Shown here: piece by piece, positions 39,836 through 51,599 of the stretch
Layout of the letters: each line of letters opens with the position of its first letter
Numbering within the stretch: position 1 is the stretch's first letter
NCBI GenBank assembly: GCA_009617715.1
Contig: VTFK01000191.1
Span: forward strand, 62,001 to 126,000
DNA length: 64,000 bases
Source: Plectrocnemia conspersa
Lineage: Eukaryota; Arthropoda; Insecta; Trichoptera; Polycentropodidae
Reading direction: 5' to 3'
Translations under genes and position numbers: made by a program
Notes under the pieces: model-generated
Seen by the model: the letters and a program-made list of their open reading frames with translations, nothing else
What the model was told of the DNA's origin: nothing
Database searches by the model: none

Positions 39836-40520
39836 TCTTATTTTAATTATTAACTGGTGTATTTTATTTTCCTACATATTTAATATGTACTAAAGTTTCT
39901 ACCCTATCAAATTATATTAATTTATTGAATGCCGTTAGCAGATTGGTGCGATGGTAATATTTCTTATTAATTGACTTATGACCCATAAAAATTGTGAAAT
40001 GGCTTTTAAAGTCATTTTTTATATTAAAAAAAGATTGCCTTGTTTGCATGCTCCAAATTTGTATATTCAGTCATTCAGTATTCGTGAATTGAATAAGTGA
40101 TTGCTTATCCAATGCGTATTATATGTAAATATTCATATATTGATATAAAAAAGAAATAATTCTAAAAATACATCTATTATATAAATTATAATATATAAAT
40201 GTTTGTAAAGTATTATTGTTAAAATCTAAATTTTGTGAAAATTTGATGTGTATTTATAAAGGCCTTTTATATTTACTAGAAACGTGATTCTTAAACTAGA
40301 TAATTGGTTTAATTAGTTTAAGAAACACTGCTCTAGAACGTACATATTTTATACATAGTGAACTCACTATTATATAGTATTTATATGACGACAAAAAAAG
40401 TTGAAAACTTTCATTTTTTACATTTATATTAATCAATCGAAAAATTGAGACTGCGTTTTGCATTCCACAATTTTAAAGAAACAGATCTCAAAAATCAATT
40501 TATAAGACTTATAATAATGT

Positions 40521-40538
40521 TATATATATATATATATA
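40521..40538. repeat. (TA)n microsatellite
   Basis: About nine perfect TA units. Similar shorter TA runs occur near 32680 and 58745. Confidence 0.85.
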
Positions 40539-41825
40539 AATCAATTTATTCCATTCGATTTTTCGTACTTGATTTATAAATTTTATTTCTTCTTATTAAT
40601 TGCAAGTGCCAAAAATTATCTAATAGTCACTTGTGTAGTCAATTATTGTTTTTATTCTCTCTTTATTTTATTTGTTAAAAATTTCAGTTCCTAAAATTAA
40701 AAATGCTGAATCTTCTCATGTGTATATAATATACGCACAATTCGTTTATATATATATCATTTTGAATGTTATTCAAAGCTAACATTGTAACACCAAGCAT
40801 CAATAGAAGCTTTCACGAGCTTTATAATAAACTTGATAGTTGGTGATGGGATCAATATATCGCTTTTGAGTCGTTTTACTTTGAATCTCAGTTCGTATTA
40901 TCTCTAATATGATGTTCCGTGAGGTATTATGATTTGTGCGTATTAATTTTAATAAGCTAGTTATACGAATAATATGTTATCTTGTGTGTATGATTAAACA
41001 TAAGCAACACGTGTCGGTTATACAAAAACACTGCCATTTTTGTGTTTATAATATGTATTATTTTTTGCTATACTAACATTTAAACTTCGGTGTATGATTA
41101 GGACAAACATATAGTGGAAACATTTTATTTGCGATCGAACGGTTAGTCAGGAGTTCAAAATTAGCCTAATAGAGTATTATGGTAATGTTCGTAGCCATTA
41201 AGGAATTGTAACTCGACAATGTCTAAGACCGGTCTTCCAATGCCGTTCGATCTATTTAGTTTATCCGAAACATAAAATAGTTGTATAGGTTAATAGACGT
41301 AATTATATATCATTTTTTATTAACTTTAGGATTCAGAACGACTAGTGAGTGTCCACCTATGTATTTGATCTCTCCTAATTAGGTGTGAATATTAATAACA
41401 TTTTTAATCTAGACAACTCCCGACATTTTGCATCAACTAAATAACACAGTACCACAATTTTGTTCTTGGGTTTTCCACAAATTTATATGAAAATTGTATG
41501 TTGAAATATACTATTAGGTTTTAGATCTATGGTCTTGTGTTTAATGTATCATTAAATTTTTCGCAAATCTTTGAATGCATATTGAATTTATCTGAAGCTG
41601 AATTGCATAGAAAAAAATGGAACGCCGAGAGTCCACATAAAAAAATAACTCTGATGATTTAAATACTTTTGGCAGTGACAAAAACTGGTTGAAAAAAAAT
41701 TATATGCACAGAAAATGTATATTGACAGGGTTGACAAATATGATTGTCTAGAATCTCTCATTATTGCGAAAAATAATGTTTCTTTGGTCTGCATCCAAAA
41801 GAAGTAAAACACGTCCGTATAAGAC

Positions 41826-42011
41826 TTGAAGCGGCTGCAGGTTTTTGAGCAAAGGATTACGAGAAAGATATTCAGCCTACTTGCAAGGACAGTGCAACAA
41901 CAAGCTCAAAGGGAATTGTATCAAGAGCCTAACGTAATCAAGTATTTTACAACATCTCAGATGGGCTGGACATCAGGAATCGAAATCTACGAAGCGAATA
42001 ATATTTTATAA
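41826..42011 (+). pseudogene. Non-LTR retrotransposon (LINE) C-terminal remnant
   Basis: The peptide KRLQVFEQRITRKIFSLLAR, then QRELYQEPNVIKYF and QMGWTSGIE resembles the tail after the reverse-transcriptase domain of insect LINEs (family pattern: L-x-V-F-E-R-K-x-L-R-K-I-x, then E-L-Y-x-L-Y-x-E-P-x-I-V-x-x-I-K, R-L-x-W-x-G-H). The final G-H-V motif is degraded to SGIE and the reverse transcriptase itself is absent. This is a short 5'-truncated, decayed copy. Confidence 0.55.
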
Positions 42012-44398
42012 ACCTGAGGGCAAGAAGATTTAATGTATCAAAAAATTAAACTTCAAATAAATTCAATGTGTATTATTTATATTATAATCAAATTATTGAC
42101 GATATATAAAAAATGAATATTATAAAGGAAAGCTAATGAATCATAATTGTGTCGAAAATCTTGTACAGTGTAATGTTTTACATTCTAAGCTAAATGATTA
42201 TTTTTTTAAATGGAGCTTCAGTGAAATCACTTAAACTTGGAATTTTATAATGCTGATGTCAATTGGTAAATAACTCATCTGCTATAATAATTTTCCTACA
42301 AATCTGGATTATCTATTAGGAAAACTACTATATGATAAAATCGCGATGAAATTAAATAAAATATTATTATTTTTTATGAGGCTCCATCTACATCTACCGA
42401 TTCAAATATAAACTCAGGGATCAATTAATAGTGACTAGTGGTATGGTTTATATAGCGTTGAAAACGATTCGAGCAATTTTATAACAATCACGATACGTAT
42501 ATTTAAAATATACATAGCGTCCATTGAATGTGTTATATTTTGTCAATGTGTTCATTCGCCGTTTCAATGTGTGTGTTTAGATTTTATGAAATGTTTCGAC
42601 TGATAAACTGGATAATTAGGGTTAAATTGTGAAAATCACAACATCATCACAGCACAGCGAGTTAGTTTATATTATATGATATAAATATAATGTGTGTGTG
42701 TGCGCGTACGTCTGATATTTTTGCATCAGTTTATCTGAATAAGAAATGATACTCAGTATTATATTGTAGCGTTTATTTGCTCTTGAAAGTCGGTGAATTG
42801 GTAAAATTGAAGTGTGTTCATCTCATTGTTGCTTAGAATATATAAAAGCGTTCGCCGAGTCTTCCCGATACAATAATTAACGTTTAGGCGTATTGTGTTA
42901 TCGTAGAGTTTATATTATTAATTGTAAAATTATTACAGGTGGCCTTGTGTACTTATTTTTTTATCTGTTCGTTGTATTTATTGTTTGTGTTCTATTGAGC
43001 TACAACTGTGTTTTTATTTTGTATTTTTGTATTGAAAAAGCGAATGTAATGGTGATTTGCTGAGTTAATAAATTTATATTCGCTTAGCGCAATTGCACAA
43101 CTTGAATATTAACTCATTTCGTGTAAAGAATAAAAATATGAAAAAAACTTCCGTGTATAATTTTCCATATACAATATCCATAAATTCCTTAATAATTACA
43201 TTTTATATGCAAAATTTCATCATCTACTATTTCTGACTACTCTAAAACTGACTTGTTAGTTATCAAATTACCAGTGATGACAAAATCCTTTCATTTTATA
43301 TTAAATTTAAATTGAGTATAACTAATATCCATGTAAAAATAAAGTCGATAAGTTTTCTCTATGTATTACTGATGATAATTTACGAAGATATTGCTATATT
43401 TTATAAAAACAGACGACGCAAGAATAATGTTGTTGTATTTGATAAAATTAAATCATTTTTTATTTGTATGAATCTAGACATGAATAAATTAATTAATTTA
43501 GCCAAGTTTAAAACCATTCATAAAATATTTATTGTTACATTAACCACAAGTCGACAATAAAAACTTTTTAAAAAGAAAATGTAAATTACTTAAACTAAAT
43601 TATAATAGGATTTTTGCGGAAAATGTAATAGTGCGCTGTAAACTGACTACAGATAGTCCACAAGTAAAGTAGCAATCACAGAGAAAAAAATCGCAAAACT
43701 TCTCGCTACGCAACCAAGCGATGTTCAAGTGAAATAGCATTTCTTAAGAAAGTAATATAAATTAACTTATTTTCTAGCCTTACTCCTCTACAATTATTGG
43801 TTTATATGTTCGTTTTTTATTTATATATAATATTTTTTAGAAGTGGTAATTAAGTTAATGATCCTTTCTATAAATTATATATAAAAAAAATAAAAGCTTA
43901 ATAATATAATAAACTCTTAGATCTGTATAGAAACTTAATCGCGAATATAATAATGAATATTTTAATAATAACTTTAAAATTGCTTTGATTTATTTATTTA
44001 TTTTTTTTATTGATATTTTTCTTGTAAAAATAATAGTAATTTATAATGCCAGTAAATCTAAAATAGTAAATTTCATAAATATAGGACACACTGTACATGT
44101 CTTTATAAAATACAACATTTTTATCAAGCAGTTCATAAATAATATAAGATAAATTTATTATTTTTTTTAATTAAATATTTATTATGAATTATATTTACTA
44201 TTTTTAATAAATATAATTAGATGTCGTCTTACTTGTCGGGATTGCCCTTAATTGTTGCATTAAAATTAGTTTAAAAAAAATAACCAGAAGTGTAATAAAA
44301 AAACTAATGAACTAACTGAGCTACCTGGCTAAAAAATATTCGGTACAATAAAACATCAGCTGTGCATATCTTTGCCAAGGAACAATTAAGGAGATACG

Positions 44399-44444
44399 AT
44401 TATAGCCATTGAAACAGCAAGCAGGCTGTTTCAATGGCTATAAT
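44399..44444. ncRNA. Perfect 20-bp hairpin; possible microRNA-like or element hairpin
   Basis: Arms attatagccattgaaacagc (44399-44418) and gctgtttcaatggctataat (44425-44444) are perfectly complementary with a 6-nt loop (aagcag). Weak complementarity extends outward: atctttgc near 44370 and gcaaagat near 44463. The pair of words gtcggga-ttgcccttaattgttgc (about 44236) and gtcagga-caacccttaactgttgc (about 44469) forms a direct repeat around it. The outer part suggests a mobile or duplicated element. The inner stem is short for a typical microRNA precursor (usually about 30 bp in the hairpin). No expression evidence is available. Confidence 0.35.
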
Positions 44445-47236
44445 TGTATAATAAAATATAAGCAAAGATGTCAGGACAACCCTTAACTGTTGCGTTGATA
44501 TTGATTGCATATTTGTAAACTGAGTGTCTTCTTTTATTACTTAAGCAAAAATAAGGCGAGTTCGAGTGTTAGGAATTTGTAATCAATTTTTTGTCATTCC
44601 CAGACCCTTATTAAAACTTTCCAAGGAGTATGCATATTAGGCATGAACCAGCCATTACTTATACAGCGTTATAAAAATGGTACTGGTTGTAAATCTTTTA
44701 AAAATATTCGTACAAATTTAATTTTATATAATAAAAAATGTTTAATTATTTTTATTTTACTGATTTCTACATCTTTTTTTTAATCTATCAACTTTTAATA
44801 CATTTTTTAAGCTATTCCTAATGCTTTAACTGCTATTATTTAAATTAAAATATTTTTTAAACTATATATTTAACTTTAAAATACAAACTAATATTCCATA
44901 TATTTTATAAAATCTTTTACACAGCCATCCCACTTTGAAACTATAATATATTTAAAATCAATCTAGCCGCACTATTCTGTAAAACTTGCAACCAATTATA
45001 ATAAATAAAAGCTTTTACTTTTAAAATAAAACGTAAAATGGCAATACTGGGACGTTATATGTATCAATTGGATGTAGATATCATTTTCACATACTAATGA
45101 TCAATATTGCGCTGTTTAACGCATCTGTCGCGTGCTCAATAGAAAATGTAGTATTCCATAGAACATGAAGATAATGCAATTTTCTCATTATTATAAAACT
45201 TGAAAAAAACATAATGATATGCATCAAAAATTAAAAAATGTTATATTCCTTATGTTATTTATATTTCGACTCAAACATTAAAAATATATTTTATTTTATA
45301 ATCATTTTGATAGCTTTGTCTATAAGCTTTTCGCCTTTTCTATACAGTTAGGGAAAACTGCGAAATGCACGTACGTAGATATCGATCCAGACCAATCGAT
45401 GTACTCTCGTGACCCTCGCGTCTCTTGGGCGAGTATCGAAAGTTATGAATTTGGTAAAAAATATCCTAATTACGTTGTTTTTTTAAATATATAAACCACG
45501 TATACACATATAAAGTTCTTGTGAATATTAAGAAAAAGTATCATTAGAATATGTGTGAATATGAATCATGATTAAATAAATCGCATTGCAATATAATTTC
45601 ATAGTATCAGTTACTACAACATAATCCCATTTCACTGGATTATGAATTTCAATATACCCAATCAAAAGTATGTACTGGTTCATCGATTAACTCGTACATT
45701 TCGCACACACATCACGATAATGTATTGAAGCATCACTCCCTCTTTATATAGAGGAATCATATATCTCATATTATTTTCCCCCTTTAGCTCTACTATTGTG
45801 AATCTGTAATACGTATATTTAGATCATTCTGATTTGGTGTGAAAATAGGGATATGTCCCTTTTATATTCAAGAAGCATATAGATTATACAGACTTGATTG
45901 ATCAATATATTTCTGAATGTAGACTATTTATTTCAGTTAAAATATATTAATCCTTTATACAAGGAACGCCTTGAATCCTAGCTTGTAAATCTCGATATTA
46001 AGCAGTAGAACTACGCTTGAACACCCAAAATCGATATTTACACATACATGTAATACGTATATTATAAACGAGATAAAATAAATCATAGAAGAAAAACGTA
46101 ATATCAAAATAAACACATTGTTAAACATTTCTCGGTTTTGCATTAAATTGCTTTTCTTCGAAAGAGCATACGTACTAAAGTAATGTGTCGATCGTTAATT
46201 AGTCATATGTACAATTCACTGAATTTTTATACCTTTTATCCACAAATAAACCTAATTGATTGCTTCATATTAATTAACAAGAACAGTTTCCATAAAAAGA
46301 TAAACTGATAGAAATAATCTTGATACTAACTTACCCCCAATAAACTATGTTTATAAAATAAGTATGACTTAAAACGTGAATAAGTAAAAGTGTCCTTTCG
46401 CAAATACTTTAAAGTATTAAAACTCAGTCTAAAATGGTTCTTAAAAAACACCGTTTGTAAACAAGTATTATTCGTAAAAATAATATATACAAATTCAGAG
46501 AATATACAGCCCAAAATACTTAATTCGTTAAGACACCTGTGGTGAAATTATGAGTTATATAGTCGAGAGAATATGCATACACAAAGAAGAGTGTTGATTA
46601 AGAAGAACCGTTCACGTGTACTTTAGATTGGATTTTTTTATTAATACAAAATTAAAATATATTAAATGGACTTTAATATCGGGGTCATATAAGCCCTTCC
46701 CCCCTTCAATCGTAATAATAAAATATCAATAAATGTCACCATTAAATATTTTCATTTCAAATTTGCCTCGAATGTTTCTTTGCTAATTATTATTATTATC
46801 GCTCTATTTAGTTTAAAAAAATGAACTACTGGTGTTTTTTTACATGTTATTACCTGTTTTTATGGTAAAAAAAAATATTTTTGATGTAGATTTTTGTTAA
46901 AAAAATATTTTAGAGCCGCAGTGGCAGCAAGCCCTTATCAAGATTATCGTAGATTCTAATAGGCCGAAACTCCTGGGCCTTATGCAACTACTAAAAGAGT
47001 ACTGGCTGCCCATGGCCAATTAAATTGTAGTTAAGAACCTGGTTTTAAGCCACATATGGACCATAGGGCTTATAAAATTCTATCATGTCTGTGAGACCGG
47101 AATTAATGATTAGTATATAATAATAATACCTATCAACCATCACAGACATTTCCCTACATTTTCCTAATCTCACGGATATATATCGTGATGAATAAATAAA
47201 ATAAAATCGAACTGGGTCGTACATAGTGATATAAAG

Positions 47237-48421
47237 AGTGATCCAACTTCAGATTTCGAACTTTTTTTAAAAAAAAAATTAAGGAAATCTTCAGTTTTTT
47301 TAGCATTTGAGGTATTTCATTAATTATGAAAAATTATGAAAAATAATATAAAATAAATGCCCGCCTATTTCGATATGATTTTCTTTGACTTACATTTCAC
47401 ATTTCGGGCGGTATCTCGGCTATAACTTGGCGGATGTTGGTTTTTAGGTGTTGCAGTTTTCGGGTTTCTCGGCGTAGACATGGCTCTTCGCGTAACCCCA
47501 CAAAAGAATTATCTTGGCGGCCAGTTGACGTCACCAAAACGTGAAATAATGTGACCTGGGAACTTTTAACGCTAAAATTCCAACGTTGCACCCGATATGT
47601 GGCAAGTTGTGCCGTCGAAACCACATGTCTTCCACGTCAATATCCTCGATTACGTGCCAAAAATAATCGATTATCATATGCCTATATCGCTCACCATTGA
47701 CTGTTACAGTCCCAACTTCATCGTTTCCAAAAAAGTAAGGCCCAACGACGCTGCCTGACCATAATGTGCACCAAACACTATCACTTTTTGGACATATGAA
47801 GATTTTTCTCATCTCATATGCGGCAATTTTGCTAATTAGCATATCCAGAAAGATACCTAATCAAAGAAAAGGTTTTTTTTTTTTTAAATCAACATCAATT
47901 TCCTGCTGTTTTAACAGTCAATATGCATAAATTATTCGCTGTACATAGTCTCTGAGCTTCAGTTTTTGTGTTATCTGAATTTTACACCGGTGTAGGTGCA
48001 AGTCATCTGCAAAATGCGCCAAATGGATCCATAAGAATAGCCCAAAAGCTGCTAACGCCGACGAATCGAAAATTCCGTGTCTACGGCCACACTTTTACTT
48101 ACAGCAGCAATATTCTCGGCTGAACAGGTCCCATGATGTTACACAGGCTGTACTCTATCTCCAACCCTTCCAGTCAAATCGTTTCACTAGGTTGCTAATT
48201 GTTCACTAAATAGGACGATGAAATTGACTATAATCTTCCCGTAAATTTCGATACACAGTTCGTACAGAATTGTTATTTTTTAAGACAATTTCAATGCGTT
48301 GAGCGGCTATTTCGTAAATAAGTTGTTACAAACTAGCATTTGACAATTTTAGCACGCAGGATTATTGACAGCTGTCCGACTTACAGTGCTGCCAAGATAG
48401 GAAACTCGAATTGGATCAACC
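47237..48421 (-). mobile_element. Near full-length decayed mariner-like element, same family as 34692-35335
   Basis: The ends are inverted: agtgatccaacttcagattt at 47237 and ggaaactcgaattggatcaa at 48400. On the minus strand the order is left end, N-terminal helix-turn-helix remnant (QRIEIVLKNNNSV-like, about 48300), SIRR motif region, then SVWCTLWSGSVVGPYFFGND, VTVNGERYRHMI and EDMWF. The second catalytic block (QDGATCHT in the sister copy) is destroyed by a frameshift that yields RRHNLPHIG. Length is about 1185 bp, as expected for the family. A TA target duplication could not be confirmed next to these ends. Confidence 0.75.
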
Positions 48422-48535
48422 TGCGTATTGATTGTAAATTATACTATTATTTAAAACCGGCCCTACTACAAAGTGAAATCTATTGATTATAAATTAAAAT
48501 ACACATAATAATTTATATATATATCATCGATTCCC

Positions 48536-48660
48536 AGGCTGAAGTCTGATGGTTAATACCTACTTGTAGGTTTTCATTATATCTGATTGACTTGTTGATA
48601 CAGATTTACCCCGTTGTAACGCATTGGGCTAACGTCTGTCAGGTTACAACGAAATCTAAT
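48536..48660. repeat. Dispersed repeat fragment, paired with 10260-10390
   Basis: Shares atggttaata, tctgattgactt, gttgtaacgcattgggctaa and caggttacaacg with the other copy. The inner part, cgttgtaac ... gttacaacg, is an inverted repeat of about 45 bp. No coding content. Confidence 0.65.
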
Positions 48661-49410
48661 AATCACTTTACTATGATGTTCTTCCCAACTTTTCATTCAT
48701 TTAAATACAGATTTTATACTCAAAACATAAATATGTTAACTAAATCTTTGATAATCAAGCTATCACAGAAAATGCATTTTGAAATGTTATCATCGCAATT
48801 GGAATTAATAAAATTGGTTTTACTTTGTAAAAACGTATCAATTCTAATGGTGCTTATTTATTAAGTCAATTATTATCTGAGAAAGATGTATTGGAATGTG
48901 AAAGTTATAAACCGCAATTGTTTTCTTAGCAAGCTATAATAACCACTTAACCCTATAGCTGCCGAAATCCAATATATCAGCTTTTGCTTCTTTGACGAGA
49001 ATTGCCGGATCCGACGGTATCATAGAAAAAAGAATCAGATACAAGTTTAATGAATTATAGGGTATTTGCTTCAGGGGTAAATAACACTTTTTTTCAACAT
49101 ATATTTTTTTAATGTGTAATACATATTTTAGTGGTCCCAAAGGCTTAGTAGGCTCGGCGATCAATGGGTCAAGTTGATATATTTATATATTACATAAATA
49201 TCACTTGTAAAAAAAAAAATAAAATACAATAAATCAACATCTAAAAAATATTTTATATTTCCGTCATTTATTACGTTAACTGAAATTTTCAATCATACGT
49301 CACCTTCCTCAATATTTTCAACGTGATTGAAAAATTGAAATTTCATGTGAGCGCCCATATTGATGTCAAAACGTTATACCAGTACAGTAGATGTGCATTG
49401 CACAAAAAGA
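48661..49410. other. AT-rich region without supported features
   Basis: I see no exon, element end or hairpin here that I can support. Short open frames on both strands have no domain or splice support. Confidence 0.5.
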
Positions 49411-49720
49411 TCTTCGGCACGCGCATGCGAACGAATGGATCGATGATTGGGGTGGGGGCGGCGGTGGCGCACTCGCATGCGGCGATCGATCGGCGCGCCG
49501 CGCGACAGCCGAACAGCGCACCCCGGCGGACCGTCTCTCGAAATTGCCCGCCGCGATCGATAAGATAAATGCGCCGTCGCCATTGGCGCGCGATTCTATC
49601 GATCGGCGCCGGCGACGCGCGGCACACGCAGTAAACACGGGGACGCCGGCGAGGGCGCACCGGCGCACCGTTGCATCGTCGCACGACCGCAAAACATCGT
49701 AACGTAGGCAGTCAGTGAAT
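49411..49720. promoter_or_regulatory. CpG-rich island, probable promoter or 5' exon
   Basis: This is the most GC-rich stretch of the window, dense in CG dinucleotides (cgatcggcgcgccgcgcgac, ggcgccggcgacgcgcggca) and in cgatcg/tatcgat words. Overlapping open frames appear in several phases on both strands, which is the expected artefact of few stop codons in GC-rich DNA, so no protein is called. A TCAGT initiator-like site sits at its right edge (49712-49716). The nearest downstream + strand gene is the BTB zinc-finger gene, whose first coding exon (acceptor at 54878) needs an upstream 5' exon. This island is a natural candidate at a distance of about 5 kb, but the link is inferred. Confidence 0.5.
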
Positions 49721-49750
49721 ATAACTATCGATTTCTATAGCAAAAATATG

Positions 49751-50100
49751 ACAATAATCAATGGTCGGAAAAGTGCCTCTTCGGTCGCTCCAACTTTTAA
49801 AACACAAAAACAAAACACACGCGCGTGTATGTGTATGTATACAAATTTTGTTTTGAAAATTGTTTGTTTTTGTATCGACTGCTGAAATTCTAAAATAATA
49901 CTTTAGTTCAGTGCATTTGTGTGGTGTTTTTTTTAATATTTTATATTTCAAGCGATCGTTAAAAATCAATGGCCAGAAAATCGTTTGTTTGGAAATTAAA
50001 AATAATCAAAACGTTTCGATACGCGTTCGAATGCACGCGCGCATGTGCGTACGTGTGTGTGAAAATATACAAGTCAACACATGCGTGCGCGTGTTTTGGT
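49751..50100. repeat. Diverged repeat cassettes A and B (related to 53290-53660)
   Basis: Cassette A (about 49751-49840) has ataatcaatggtcgg, then acacacgcgcgtgtatgtg. Cassette B (49951-50100) has gcgatcgttaaaaatcaatg, then gcgttcgaatgcacgcgcgc and atgtgcgtacgtgtgtgtg. Both share the plan (g)atcgtt, aaaatcaatggYcg, an AT spacer, then alternating purine-pyrimidine cgcgcgca/tgtgtg. A TTCAGT lies before cassette B at 49907 and a TCAGT before cassette A at 49712. Confidence 0.5.
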
Positions 50101-50599
50101 AATAACTTAAAACTAAGGTTAGAATCGCGAATGCTTTTTAGTGTTAACAGTGCTCTTAGTACCAAATAAAATCTTTAAAATTTCTTTGTCCACATGTGCT
50201 ATTAAGTGTAGTGTGTCAACATTTTCATTTATTACTTAAATGTTTATTTTGTTAGCATTTTTATATTTTGAGTATACATTATCTGTATGTAGGTGAAAGA
50301 AAAATTGACAAAAAACTCACAGTATCGCGTTAATTATTTGTTATTCTAGTGCAGGTACTTATTTATTTACCACTGCGTTTTACAGGGTAAACACCAGCAA
50401 CAACTACTAAGTAAGTAGTAAGAAACCAGACTAATATTCAGTGAAATTTATTCTAAATCTATTTTATCATTTATAATTATTTTAACTTACAATTAATAGA
50501 CATCAATATAGACGACCTAACTCGATTTTATTATAATTATTCATCCATAAAATCGAGGAAAACCTAATATGTGATGATCGATTAGTATTAGAATTAAGG

Positions 50600-50790
50600 A
50601 CGTTTTCTTGCGGGCTCAGGTGGGGGCATTTGCCTCCCTCTCCTTTAATTTATCCAGACAAATGCATGTCATGTAATGATATACTATGAATCTTAATGAA
50701 ATCGAAATATTAAAAAAAATACAACCACTCACCAAATTTTGCCCTCCCTCTTAGAAAAATCTAAAATGACGTAACCGGGATTCATCGCGA
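50600..50790. repeat. Dispersed repeat, paired with 62050-62660
   Basis: Shared words in order: ggtggRggcatttg, cttaatgaaatcgaaatatt, a tract with cactca or cactga, tccctcttagaaaaa or cccccctagaaaaa, and cttaaaatga or ctaaaatga. The copy near 62.05-62.66 kb is longer in the middle. No coding content. The gggggcat-type start recurs near 53200 and at 63020, so this family is common here. Confidence 0.6.
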
Positions 50791-50801
50791 TTTTCGTTTA
50801 T

Positions 50802-50920
50802 ATTCTTTCTATATTTCAGCTGCGATGCTCCAGACATGGTCACAAATTATACGTAACTTTTTTTTTTTACGAGTTACGGATAATTCATATGGAGCATCGC
50901 AGTCGAAATATATAAAGAAT
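50802..50920. repeat. Long hairpin with 31-bp arms
   Basis: Left arm attctttctatatttcagct plus gcgatgctcca (50802-50832) and right arm tggagcatcgcag plus tcgaaatatataaagaat (50890-50920) pair over 31 bp with about three mismatches. A second inner pairing (aattatacgtaac and gttacggataatt) lies close to an oligo-T spacer. It sits immediately left of the next foldback copy. It is a small foldback or MITE-like element, or a hairpin-RNA source if transcribed. Confidence 0.75.
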
Positions 50921-50939
50921 ATATTTATATATATAAATA

Positions 50940-51590
50940 CACATTGAGTTTCATAGACATTTTAGAGTAGCATGTAATTTCACTAGCGCTTATCAGTTAA
51001 ATTATATTTTCGCTAGTAGAAATATAAATCTACTGGTGAAAATGTATTTTGACTTCAGTGAAAAATACACATTCATTGTAACATTTATATATCGCATGTA
51101 AATAAATGTCTATGAAACTCAATTTGACTGTTGCGAAACGTCCATTTGCTGTTCAAACCCAAACCTAACTTACATGAATTAACCAAACCAACTTAACCAA
51201 ATGAAAGTTTTAAAAAATTATGGTTTTAAAACTTTCGTTACGTCAAATCCAAATTACAATCCAAGCCAACTTATCTCTCAAGGGGAAATAAGCAGAAAGT
51301 ACAGACATGTTTTAAAAATATGATTTCTATCCTGTGAATAAATGCGGACTTCTGATATGAAAGTATTGTTCAAAATGTAGTCAAACCGAATTTTGGTCAA
51401 TATGAGAGCGCAGAAACAATTATCACTTCTCAGAAGTCAAAAATTCACGTTAAAAGCAATAAAATCGTGTCGGCGCCGTCGCAGTGGAAACGCTCGATAA
51501 CGAGCGTTTACTGAGACGTTTTTATTGCTTTTATCGTGGATTTTTGACTTCATTTGATTTTCACTTATTGTATGCTTCATTCGATTCTCA
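50940..51590. repeat. Foldback/MITE-like repeat, copy 4
   Basis: An inner unit at 50943-51125 has inverted ends (attgagtttcatagacattt and aaatgtctatgaaactcaat). It is followed by the shared cgtccatttgctgttcaaac module, the attatggttttaaaactttc module, and an imperfect GC-rich palindrome at about 51385-51560 with aattttggtcaata, aattatcacttctcagaag and gcaataaaatcgtgtcggcg. The right arm is degraded (gacgtttttattgcttttat). Confidence 0.8.
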
Positions 51591-51599
51591 TTTTTCTAT

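Larger units (their letters stand above)
39836..47236. other. 3' UTR followed by a gene-poor region
   Basis: The first part is probably the PIH1-gene 3' UTR. The rest shows no supported host exon. It holds a (TA)n microsatellite at 40521-40538, a LINE remnant at 41826-42011, a short GT-rich run near 42690, a perfect 20-bp-stem hairpin at 44399-44444, a small CpG cluster at 45360-45440, and a transposon-like fragment near 46910-47040 (ggccgaaactcctgggcctt). Confidence 0.5.

Noticed and set aside
42688..42712. gtgtgtgtgtgcgcgtacg run
   Set aside because: A short imperfect GT/GC dinucleotide tract; nothing links it to a feature.
49323..49702. Overlapping open frames of 69-113 codons on both strands
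   Set aside because: All sit in the CpG-rich island, where stop codons are rare by composition. They overlap in several phases, are low-complexity Arg/Ala-rich and lack splice or domain support.
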